Positions 6,644 through 11,646 of a stretch of DNA of 11,646 bases are shown here, one piece after another. The notes under the pieces are model-generated. The model made no database searches and was not told where the DNA came from. It worked only from the letters and a program-made list of their open reading frames with translations. This DNA is from Candidatus Omnitrophota bacterium. GTDB taxonomy: Bacteria > Ratteibacteria > UBA8468 > MWAK01. The stretch lies in contig JAPLMK010000039.1 of the NCBI GenBank assembly GCA_026387085.1, positions 1 to 11,646 on the forward strand. The letters run 5' to 3'. A program made the position numbers and the translations under genes. Within the stretch, counting starts at the first letter, position 1; every line of letters starts with the position of its first letter.

Positions 6644-7561
6644 TCAAACACTGTAATATTTTCTGTTCCCGGTTCTTTTCTCCCGAACCTTTTTTTTTAC
6701 TAACAATAAACTTATAATTTTTACTGTTTCATCTAAATTCAAACCGGTTATCGCGGCAATATCTTTCAGAGTCAAGGGCCTTCGTTTTAGCGTTTCCAAA
6801 ATAAGTTCCTCATTACCCTGGAGTATCCCAGTCGTTTTGCCTCCGGTAAATTCCGCGATTATTTCACAGTCCAAACCGATAATTTCGGCAGCTGCCTCCA
6901 GTTCCAATTGAGTAAGCGGGAAAAATCCTTCTTCCGCCGGAGGACGCACCACGGTATTCAGCTGGATTTTGTTAACTCTTAAAGATTTAATTATCGCTCG
7001 TATCTTTCCTAACTCCGCCTTCGAATCATTAATGCCTTTTACCAGCATTACTTCCAGCCATATCTTGCCCGGATACTCCAGGCTGAATTTGCGCAACCCT
7101 TCAATCATGCGTTCCGCATTCAAATCCGGGTGCGGACGATTGACAGCTTGAAAAATTTCCCCGGAAACCGCATCGAGAGAAGGAAGCACCACATCCGCCT
7201 TCATTAAATCCTGCCGCGCCTCTTTTTGGTAGAGCAGGGAACCGTTGGTAATGACCGCAATCGGGATTGAAGTAATCTTCTTTAAACCACAAATCATCTT
7301 CCCCAGGTCGTAATTGAGGGTCGGCTCACCGGAGCCGGAGAAAGTAAGAAAATCAATGCGGGGATTATTCTGGAGAAGTTCTGTAACCTCGGCAATTATC
7401 GTTCCCGCTGAAACATAGGGTTTTCGCTCCAGAGTCAACTCCGGCGTCGGACCCAACTGGCAGTAAACACAGTCAAGAGTACAGGTTTTGGCCGGAATGA
7501 CATCAATCCCCAGCGAAAAACCCAAGCGTCGTGAAGGCACCGGTCCAAAAAGATGTTTCAT
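6644..7561 (-). CDS. Radical SAM protein, COG0731-like, with C-terminal winged-helix-like domain
   Basis: The protein has 305 aa. Near the N-terminus is the subgroup motif PVPSRRLGFSLGID (7-20). Then comes the radical SAM cluster motif CxxxCxxC with Cys27, Cys31 and Cys34, read as CTLDCVYC. GSGEPT (near residue 76) is the SAM-binding-type glycine motif and ITNGSLL follows near 104. Residues from about 250 look like a small helix-turn-helix domain (LKRRPLTLKDIAAITGLNLD) with a basic tail. COG0731 is named after the archaeal wyosine synthase, but bacterial members of this type have no firm function, so I do not claim tRNA modification. It heads a tight group with yggS and trxB. No ribosome binding site is visible before the ATG. 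Confidence 0.9.
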   Translation of the reverse strand: MKHLFGPVPSRRLGFSLGIDVIPAKTCTLDCVYCQLGPTPELTLERKPYVSAGTIIAEVTELLQNNPRIDFLTFSGSGEPTLNYDLGKMICGLKKITSIPIAVITNGSLLYQKEARQDLMKADVVLPSLDAVSGEIFQAVNRPHPDLNAERMIEGLRKFSLEYPGKIWLEVMLVKGINDSKAELGKIRAIIKSLRVNKIQLNTVVRPPAEEGFFPLTQLELEAAAEIIGLDCEIIAEFTGGKTTGILQGNEELILETLKRRPLTLKDIAAITGLNLDETVKIISLLLVKKKVREKRTGNRKYYSV

Positions 7562-7569
7562 GACTATTT

Positions 7570-7598
7570 ATTATACACTACCTTGACGGAACAGAGAA
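7570..7598 (-). promoter_or_regulatory. Possible promoter giving a near-leaderless radical SAM mRNA
   Basis: A perfect TATAAT on the minus strand (7575-7570) ends only 8 bases before the ATG of the COG0731 gene, so transcripts would start at or next to the ATG. The matching -35 (TTCTCT, 7598-7593, 17-bp spacer) is poor. The absence of a ribosome binding site fits a leaderless message, but the support is weak. Confidence 0.3.
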
Positions 7599-7727
7599 CT
7601 ATTCATTTCCGTCTCTGCCCGGGATTGGATTCATAGAGCCGGGCTTTTCGTAACCGGCGCAACATCCCGCGCCTCTCCCGGTCATCGGCCCTAAACAATT
7701 CAGTCCGGTTCCGTCTCCATACGGCAT
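7599..7727 (-). CDS. DUF5320-like glycine-rich mini-protein (42 aa)
   Basis: This small ORF starts 1 base after the stop of the Fur-family gene (TAA-G-ATG) and encodes 42 residues. It begins MPYGDGTGLN and contains GPMTGRGAG (13-21), a CC pair (22-23), CAGYEKPG and MNPIPGR (32-38). I recognise this as the pattern of DUF5320-type proteins (typically MPxGDGTGPxGxGPMTGRGxGYCAG...), which are short, Gly-rich and of unknown function in anaerobes. The usual Gly/Arg-rich tail is absent; the protein ends in DGNE. AGAGG inside the end of the Fur gene, about 10 nt upstream, can serve as ribosome binding site. The tight spacing argues for cotranscription and perhaps a shared metal or redox role. The family match is from memory and unverified. 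Confidence 0.8.
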   Translation of the reverse strand: MPYGDGTGLNCLGPMTGRGAGCCAGYEKPGSMNPIPGRDGNE

Positions 7728-7728
7728 C

Positions 7729-8220
7729 TTATTTCGCCTCTTTTGGGCGGCAATCATAACATAAACCCAGAAATTGAATCTGGTGTTCGTTAATCTGAAA
7801 ATTATGTTTTCGGCTCAGCGCCTCTTCAATGTTTTTAATCACCTTTTTCTCTTCCTCTAAAAATTCCTGATAGTCAACAATCCGGCCGCAACCGGTACAG
7901 CAGAGATGGTGATGATGCGTACCCCCGGAACCAGAAGATAGTTCATAACGGCTCTTCCCGTCTCCAAAATCGAGCCGGGAAACCAGGCCCATTTCAACCA
8001 GAACTTCTAAGGTCCGGTAAACGGTGGTCAGGCCGATTGAAGGAAAGGCCTTGTGAACATTACGGTAAATTTCTTCAACGGAAAAATGGCCGCCGGTTCG
8101 CTGCAAGAACTCCATAATCGCCTGCCGGGGAAAAGTTAAACGATACCCGCAGTCTCGCAAGCGGCCGTGCCACCAACCGGAACGGTTACACCTCCCCGAA
8201 GAACTGACTTTACGCTCCAC
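7729..8220 (-). CDS. Fur-family metalloregulator, CxR-WWHGRL subgroup
   Basis: A DNA-binding metal-sensing repressor of the Fur/PerR/Zur superfamily. I choose the GTG at 8220 (163 aa) because GGGGGGA lies 9 nt upstream; the frame is open to a TTG at 8238, but that codon has no ribosome binding site. The N-terminal extension with CNRSGWWHGRLRDCGYRLT (11-29) is typical of one Fur subgroup I recall from anaerobes. The winged helix includes GLTTVYRTLEVLVEMG (63-78). Metal-site features are HHHH (102-105) and two cysteine pairs for structural zinc, Cys108/Cys111 and Cys154/Cys157. It diverges from the permease gene across a 95-bp space full of regulatory signals, so autoregulation is likely. Fe, Mn/peroxide or Zn specificity cannot be settled from sequence. 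Confidence 0.92.
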   Translation of the reverse strand: MERKVSSSGRCNRSGWWHGRLRDCGYRLTFPRQAIMEFLQRTGGHFSVEEIYRNVHKAFPSIGLTTVYRTLEVLVEMGLVSRLDFGDGKSRYELSSGSGGTHHHHLCCTGCGRIVDYQEFLEEEKKVIKNIEEALSRKHNFQINEHQIQFLGLCYDCRPKEAK

Positions 8221-8243
8221 TTGACTGATTCCCCCCAAATATG

Positions 8244-8258
8244 TTATTATGATAACAA
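8244..8258. promoter_or_regulatory. Fur-box-like 7-1-7 inverted repeat
   Basis: TTATTAT-G-ATAACAA is a 7-1-7 inverted repeat with one mismatch, the architecture of Fur-family operators. It sits in the leader of the fur transcript and upstream of the permease promoter. Confidence 0.5.
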
Positions 8259-8265
8259 TTTACTA

Positions 8266-8294
8266 TTGATAATTGTTTTCATTAATATTATACT
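8266..8294 (+). promoter_or_regulatory. Promoter of the permease operon
   Basis: TTGATA (8266-8271) and TATACT (8289-8294) are near-consensus hexamers 17 bp apart. Transcription would start near 8301, about 15 nt before the permease ATG. The -10 overlaps the -10 of the opposing fur promoter, so the two probably exclude each other. Confidence 0.65.
8267..8281. promoter_or_regulatory. Second Fur-box-like 7-1-7 repeat over the permease -35
   Basis: TGATAAT-T-GTTTTCA is an imperfect 7-1-7 repeat (5 of 7 pairs) that covers the permease -35 element and the expected start point of the fur transcript. A repressor here could shut both promoters. An additional exact inverted pair, AACAATT (8254-8260) and AATTGTT (8271-8277), bridges this box and the first one. 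Confidence 0.5.
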
Positions 8295-8315
8295 TGAAGG
8301 AATTTGGCTTGTCAA
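8287..8315 (-). promoter_or_regulatory. Consensus promoter of the fur gene
   Basis: On the minus strand TTGACA (8315-8310) and TATAAT (8292-8287) are perfect hexamers separated by the optimal 17 bp. The -35 lies against the start of the permease gene. Transcription would begin near 8280, with a leader of about 60 nt. Confidence 0.75.
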
Positions 8316-9338
8316 ATGAAAAAACCGGGTGCAAGCGAAAAACTGCTGATAACCATTCTGGCGCTCTTTTTGTTCAGCCTGCCGAATTTGATTGAAAGCC
8401 ATTCCTGGCAAAACATTCCGGTCTTTTTCCGCTCGCCGGCAATCCAGGCGTTTACCGTGTTTCTGATGGCAATCGTCCTGGAGGCGCTCCCTTTCATCCT
8501 CATCGGTTCCGTAATCTCCGGGTTAATTGAGGTTTATCTGCCGGAAGAAGCAATTACTCGTATTTTTGAAAAGAAAAACACCCTGCTGCTCATTCCGGTT
8601 GCCGGCCTGCTTGGACTGGCCCTCCCGATCTGCGAGTGCGGCATCATACCGGTTATCCGCCGGCTCCTGAAAAAAGGAGTGCCCTTCTCCGTTGCGATTA
8701 CCTATATGCTAACCGGACCCATCATTAACGTTACCGTTCTGGCGTCTACCAGCCTGGCTTTTTGGAAAGAACCAAAAATAATCTTCTGGCGGCCGGTACT
8801 CGCCTTTCTGGTCGGAACCACCATCGGTTTCGCATCCAAACGCTTCGAAAAAACAGCGCCATTACCGGCCAAAGAGAGCCTGAAAGAAGACCATTGTTGC
8901 GAAGAATGCTGCGGCGAAGAACATCACCATCACTCCAAGAACTGGCTGACCGTTTTCAGCCACGCCGGGGACGATTTCTTCCTGATGGGCAAATATTTAA
9001 TTGTCGGAGCGCTGGTCGCCTCTTTCGTCCAGGTAGGATTACCGCGGGAAAACCTGTTGATATTCTCTCACAACCTCCCCCTGGCCATTACGGCCTTGAT
9101 GGCCCTGGCTTTTCTCCTTAACCTGTGTTCCGAATCTGACGCTTTCGTCGCCAGTACCTTCGTCCAATTCCCTGCAGCCGCCAAGATCGCCTTTCTGGTC
9201 TCTGGACCCATGCTGGACTTCAAGATGATTTTAATGTTTTTCTCCATCTTTCGAAAACGTTACATCATCTTTCTGGCAGCATCAATTGCGGTTCTGGTTT
9301 TTATTTGCACCTATTTCTTGGGAGTCGTCCTGCGATGA
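8316..9338 (+). CDS. Permease, COG0701/DUF318 (YraQ/YcgR/ArsP-like) with Cys/His-rich loop
   Basis: A membrane protein of about eight helices in the DUF318 permease family; some relatives (ArsP) export organoarsenicals, while most have no known substrate. From the ATG at 8316 it has 340 aa; a TTG at 8304 is possible but lies only 2 nt after the AAGGAA site, whereas the ATG lies 13 nt after it. Family motifs are LPICECGIIPVIRRLL (103-118) with the CEC triad, TGPIINVTV (133-141), and in the second half LNLCSESDAFVASTF (268-282) then SGPML. Between the halves a hydrophilic loop (191-206) carries HCCEECC and four consecutive histidines, a likely metal-binding patch. The stop overlaps the next start (ATGA). 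Location between two Fur-type regulators suggests metal-dependent expression, probably zinc or iron; the substrate is unknown. Confidence 0.88.
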   Translation: MKKPGASEKLLITILALFLFSLPNLIESHSWQNIPVFFRSPAIQAFTVFLMAIVLEALPFILIGSVISGLIEVYLPEEAITRIFEKKNTLLLIPVAGLLGLALPICECGIIPVIRRLLKKGVPFSVAITYMLTGPIINVTVLASTSLAFWKEPKIIFWRPVLAFLVGTTIGFASKRFEKTAPLPAKESLKEDHCCEECCGEEHHHHSKNWLTVFSHAGDDFFLMGKYLIVGALVASFVQVGLPRENLLIFSHNLPLAITALMALAFLLNLCSESDAFVASTFVQFPAAAKIAFLVSGPMLDFKMILMFFSIFRKRYIIFLAASIAVLVFICTYFLGVVLR

Positions 9339-10036
9339 AAAAACATTCGTTTGACTGGAACGGATTTTACCGGAATCTGGTGGTTTCCCTCTGGATTGCC
9401 TGCCTCCTTTTCTTGATAATTTCGGGAAACATCAATCTTTTCATTAAAAGAAGTTATCTCTTTCTGCCGGTTCTAGGCACCTTGATAATGGGTTTAATTC
9501 TGATTGCACGGCTCACGAAAAAAAAGGGTGAGAGGAAAGAAAACCCCTGGATCTTTATAATTCTCGTCATCCCGCTGGTCTTTGCCGTAGGTGTACGGCC
9601 GGGAAACCTGGGCGAGTTCGCCGCATCCCGAAAAGGACTGGTTACCTCCGGCGTTGCCATGAACGAAAAATCACGCGATAAACTGATAAGGAATTTAGAA
9701 GAAGCCCGTTCTTACCAGCATGTCAACCTTAAAGAAATACTCTCCCTGAAAGAGAAAAACGTTTTAAACGGCCTGAAGCTAAAAACAGAAGGCCTGGTCA
9801 TGGAAAAGAAAAATGATGTCGCTAAACATTACTACCTGGTCCGTTTTCTGATGAACTGCTGCGCGGCAGACGCCCTTCCCTTAGCCGTGGAAATAAAAAA
9901 CTCGGATGATTTTGCAACCTCCGCCGGACACTGGGTGGAAATTTGGGGCATCCTTCATTCCGGTCCGGAAGGATTTTTCATAGAGCCAGAAAAAATACTC
10001 CCGATTCCCGAACCGCAGGATCCTTATCTCTTCTAA
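9335..10036 (+). CDS. TIGR03943-type (YcgQ-like) partner of the DUF318 permease
   Basis: A 233-aa protein with three hydrophobic segments (about residues 14-37, 41-60 and 71-88) and a soluble C-terminal domain. The domain holds the signature VRFLMNCCAADALPLAV (169-185) with the Cys175-Cys176 pair, which I recognise from the TIGR03943/COG3689 family found beside DUF318 permeases. I use the ATG at 9335, which overlaps the permease stop by 4 bases and has GGGAG about 10 nt upstream; the in-frame TTG at 9305 is buried in the permease gene. Tight coupling suggests a fixed two-subunit complex. The family has no demonstrated biochemical role that I can state with certainty. The extracytoplasmic side of the C-terminal domain is a guess. 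Confidence 0.85.
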   Translation: MKKHSFDWNGFYRNLVVSLWIACLLFLIISGNINLFIKRSYLFLPVLGTLIMGLILIARLTKKKGERKENPWIFIILVIPLVFAVGVRPGNLGEFAASRKGLVTSGVAMNEKSRDKLIRNLEEARSYQHVNLKEILSLKEKNVLNGLKLKTEGLVMEKKNDVAKHYYLVRFLMNCCAADALPLAVEIKNSDDFATSAGHWVEIWGILHSGPEGFFIEPEKILPIPEPQDPYLF

Positions 10037-10066
10037 CGCGCCCCGGTTAAGATTCCCTTGATTAAT

Positions 10067-10096
10067 TTGACACGGTTAAATTTTTTATGCTAATCT
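10067..10096 (+). promoter_or_regulatory. Promoter of the second Fur-family gene (zur)
   Basis: TTGACA (10067-10072) is a perfect -35. After 18 bp comes TAATCT (10091-10096), a weak -10 preceded by an extended -10 TG at 10088-10089. Transcription would start near 10103, inside the palindrome that follows. Confidence 0.6.
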
Positions 10097-10117
10097 AAAT
10101 AGAAACCATTTCTATTT
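10097..10117. promoter_or_regulatory. Perfect 9-3-9 palindrome, probable operator of zur
   Basis: AAATAGAAA (10097-10105) and TTTCTATTT (10109-10117) are exact reverse complements around CCA. The palindrome directly abuts the -10 element and covers the predicted start point, 15 bp before the zur ATG. This is where an autorepressor would bind. It is AT-rich like Fur-family operators but differs from the 7-1-7 boxes in front of the other fur gene. Confidence 0.7.
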
Positions 10118-10132
10118 GTAACGAAAAATACT

Positions 10133-10555
10133 ATGCGCGGATACCGGCAGAAATTGAAAAAAAACGGTTTTAAACTTACGCCCGGGCGAGAAGCGATTAT
10201 CGCTTTCTTTTCCGGGAAAAACCATTACGCCACACCGGAAACGGTCTGGAAAGAAGTGCGAAAATCTCTGCCGCGCCTGGGCCTGCCGACCGTATACCGC
10301 AACCTGGAGCAAATGCGCAAAATCAATATCCTGACGCAGGTGGACGGAGCGGAAAACCGTTTCTATTTCGGGCTCTGCCGGGCAAAAAACCCCGGGGAGC
10401 ACCATCACCATATCAGTTGCCAGAAATGCCGCCGGGTTAGCGAAGTAGAAAATTGTTACCTCCAATCTTTGACAAAGGAAATAAAAGAAAAGACCGGTTT
10501 TCAGATTACCGGCCATAAACTTCAATTAACCGGAGTTTGCAAAGATTGCCGATAG
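10133..10555 (+). CDS. zur: Fur-family regulator, probably zinc-responsive (Zur)
   Basis: A second Fur-superfamily repressor of 140 aa. The winged helix includes YATPETVWKEVRKSLPRLG (32-50) and the recognition-helix region LPTVYRNLEQM (51-61). HHHH (90-93) and two cysteine pairs, Cys96/Cys99 and Cys136/Cys139, form the expected metal sites. It shares only the family core with the first Fur gene, so the two are paralogues, not a recent duplication. The Zur assignment is by context: znuA and znuC follow directly on the same strand. A perfect palindrome at its own promoter suggests autoregulation. No strong ribosome binding site is seen before the ATG (only AT-rich sequence). PerR or Fur remain possible. 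Confidence 0.88.
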   Translation: MRGYRQKLKKNGFKLTPGREAIIAFFSGKNHYATPETVWKEVRKSLPRLGLPTVYRNLEQMRKINILTQVDGAENRFYFGLCRAKNPGEHHHHISCQKCRRVSEVENCYLQSLTKEIKEKTGFQITGHKLQLTGVCKDCR

Positions 10556-10576
10556 GGAAAAAGGGCATATCCTATC

Positions 10577-10611
10577 CCCCTCACCCTTCCCCTCTCCCCT
10601 GTGGGGAGAGG
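10577..10611. repeat. 35-bp hairpin repeat, copy 2, in the znuA leader
   Basis: CCTCTCCCC (10591-10599) and GGGGAGAGG (10603-10611) form a perfect 9-bp stem around TGT, preceded by CCCCTCACC as in copy 1. The 3' arm runs into AAG, and together they make the AGAGGAAG ribosome binding site of znuA, so the site is partly sequestered in a GC-rich hairpin. Confidence 0.8.
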
Positions 10612-10619
10612 AAGACACA

Positions 10620-11519
10620 ATGAAAAAATTGACGTTGGGCTTTTTAATAATACTATTCGCGTTATTGCCGATGAATCACGAACAATCTTACGGCGCAAAC
10701 AACACCCGTGAGAAAGATACGCTCCGGATACTTACCTCGTTCTACCCAATCTATATTACAACGCTTAACATCACGAAAAACGTGCCGGGAGTAGCCGTAA
10801 CAAACCTGACTCCGCCGCTTACCGGGTGCCTGCACGACTATTCGCTGACCACCAAAGACATAAAAAAGTTTGTCGGCGCGGACATCTTCGTCGCAAACGG
10901 CGCCGGCATGGAATCTTTCCTGGATAGAATCATAAAGCAATACCCGGCCGTAAAAGTCGTTCAATTGTCTAAGGGAATCCCCTTAATAAAAGGAGACGGC
11001 GCTGAAGGGGACAACCCGCACGTGTGGGTAAGCATTTTCAACGCGATTATCCAGGTTAAAAACCTGGGCAATGCTTTACAGGAGATTGACCCGGCCCACA
11101 AAAATTTGTATCAAAAGAATACCGCTGAGTATGTTTTGCAATTGGAAACATTGCGCCGAAAAATGCATGCGGCCCTGAAACCGTATCAAGGTAAAAAAAT
11201 CGTGACGTTCCACGAAGCGTTTCCTTATTTCGCGCAGGAGTTTAAGCTGGAAATTGCCGCTGTGGTAGAAAGAGAGCCCGGCAGCCAGCCGAACGCCCGG
11301 GAACTCGCAAAGACGATAGAATTAATTAAACGGTCTAAAATCAAGGCCTTGTTTGTTGAACCGCAGTATCCGGCCCTATCTGCCCAGACAATCGCCCGGG
11401 AAACCGGAGCCAAAGTCTATATCCTGGATCCGGTGGTAACCGGCCCGGAACAACCGGACGCCTACCTCAGGATTATGGAAAAAAACCTGGCGACGCTTGA
11501 AAAAGCTCTGAAAAACTAA
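10620..11519 (+). CDS. znuA: Zinc ABC transporter substrate-binding protein
   Basis: A cluster A-I (TroA/ZnuA-type) metal-binding protein of 299 aa that would deliver zinc to an ABC importer. The N-terminus is a Sec signal peptide: MKK, then a hydrophobic core to about residue 17, with likely cleavage after SYGA (about residue 26). No lipobox cysteine is present, so it should be a soluble periplasmic protein. Likely metal ligands are His72 (CLHDYSLT), His134 (NPHVW), His198 (FHEAFPYFA) and Asp270 (ILDPVV). Three His plus Asp resembles zinc-type sites; manganese binders usually have Glu at the third place. The His-rich loop seen in many ZnuA proteins is missing: residues 121-133 are short and acidic. 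Its ribosome binding site is part of a hairpin repeat. It lies 64 bp after zur and 16 bp before znuC. Confidence 0.92.
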   Translation: MKKLTLGFLIILFALLPMNHEQSYGANNTREKDTLRILTSFYPIYITTLNITKNVPGVAVTNLTPPLTGCLHDYSLTTKDIKKFVGADIFVANGAGMESFLDRIIKQYPAVKVVQLSKGIPLIKGDGAEGDNPHVWVSIFNAIIQVKNLGNALQEIDPAHKNLYQKNTAEYVLQLETLRRKMHAALKPYQGKKIVTFHEAFPYFAQEFKLEIAAVVEREPGSQPNARELAKTIELIKRSKIKALFVEPQYPALSAQTIARETGAKVYILDPVVTGPEQPDAYLRIMEKNLATLEKALKN

Positions 11520-11535
11520 GGGGTTATAAAAAAAT

Positions 11536-11646
11536 ATGGCGCAATCGTGCGGACACTGCTGTGTTAAAATTCAAAATTTAAGCGTGCAGATTGGTCATAA
11601 TTCAATCCTGGAAGATGTTCACCTGCATACTGACTGCAAGGAAATT
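11536..11646 (+). CDS. znuC: Zinc ABC transporter ATP-binding protein, N-terminal 37 residues
   Basis: The frame from the ATG at 11536 stays open to the window end. It reads MAQSCGHCCVKIQNLSVQIG, then ILEDVHLHTDCKEI, the usual beginning of an ABC ATPase just before the Walker A loop, which lies outside the window. The N-terminal CGHCC cluster is characteristic of a subset of metal-transporter ATPases as I recall, and might bind metal. AAGGGG at the znuA stop is the likely ribosome binding site, though 12 nt is a long spacing. A znuB permease gene would be expected downstream. Confidence 0.85.
   Translation, partial: MAQSCGHCCVKIQNLSVQIGHNSILEDVHLHTDCKEI

Noticed and set aside
7617..7646. GCCCGG and CCGGGC inverted pair resembling a terminator or tRNA-like arm
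   Set aside because: It lies inside the DUF5320-like coding frame, the loop is long, and no T-run or tRNA structure goes with it.
8221..8238. TTG start for the fur gene at 8238
   Set aside because: No ribosome binding site precedes it, whereas GGGGGGA is well placed for the GTG at 8220.
9305..9334. TTG start for the TIGR03943-type gene at 9305
   Set aside because: It lies within the permease gene; the ATG at 9335 gives the usual ATGA coupling and has GGGAG upstream.
10112..10525. 137-aa minus-strand ORF antisense to zur
   Set aside because: It is a shadow of the zur frame; the plus-strand translation has full Fur-family features.
1..11646. CRISPR arrays, tRNA or rRNA genes, insertion-sequence transposases
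   Set aside because: I saw no regularly spaced direct repeats, no RNA gene signature and no transposase-like protein in either strand.

Overview
The window looks like a chromosomal segment of a diderm, probably anaerobic bacterium with roughly 50 % GC. I cannot name the lineage. The diderm inference rests on two things: an apolipoprotein N-acyltransferase (Lnt), and a zinc-binding protein that has a cleavable signal peptide but no lipobox cysteine, so it should be free in a periplasm. A DUF5320-type mini-protein, a COG0731 radical SAM enzyme and a thioredoxin reductase with altered nucleotide-binding residues fit an anaerobe. The intergenic spaces carry short palindromic repeats of kinds that are common in environmental genomes.

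Left part (1-4300, all minus strand): a lower-glycolysis operon reading gap, pgk, tpiA, then a NifU C-terminal-type Fe-S scaffold, panD (aspartate decarboxylase) and the start of lnt, which runs off the window. Most junctions are coupled (ATGA, TGATG or a 3-nt gap). The exception is gap-pgk, where a 116-bp element with perfect 12-bp terminal inverted repeats fills the spacer. A consensus sigma-70 promoter lies upstream of gap.

Middle part (4336-8220, minus strand): a Fur-family regulator, a 42-aa DUF5320-like protein, a COG0731 radical SAM protein, a YggS-type PLP-homeostasis protein, a thioredoxin reductase and a ComF-family phosphoribosyltransferase. They lie head to tail and may be partly cotranscribed.

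Right part (8240-11646): a metal-homeostasis locus. The first Fur-family gene (minus) diverges from a COG0701/DUF318 permease and its TIGR03943-type partner (plus). The 64-bp space between them holds two face-to-face, overlapping promoters and two Fur-box-like 7-1-7 repeats. Downstream come a second Fur-family regulator (probably Zur), whose promoter is followed at once by a perfect 9-3-9 palindrome, then znuA and the first 37 codons of znuC. The likely logic is two Fur-type sensors, autoregulated, controlling a zinc ABC importer and a two-subunit membrane system of unknown substrate that has a Cys/His-rich loop. The best leads are this regulatory architecture, the permease pair, the overlooked DUF5320 mini-gene and the NADPH-motif-less thioredoxin reductase.
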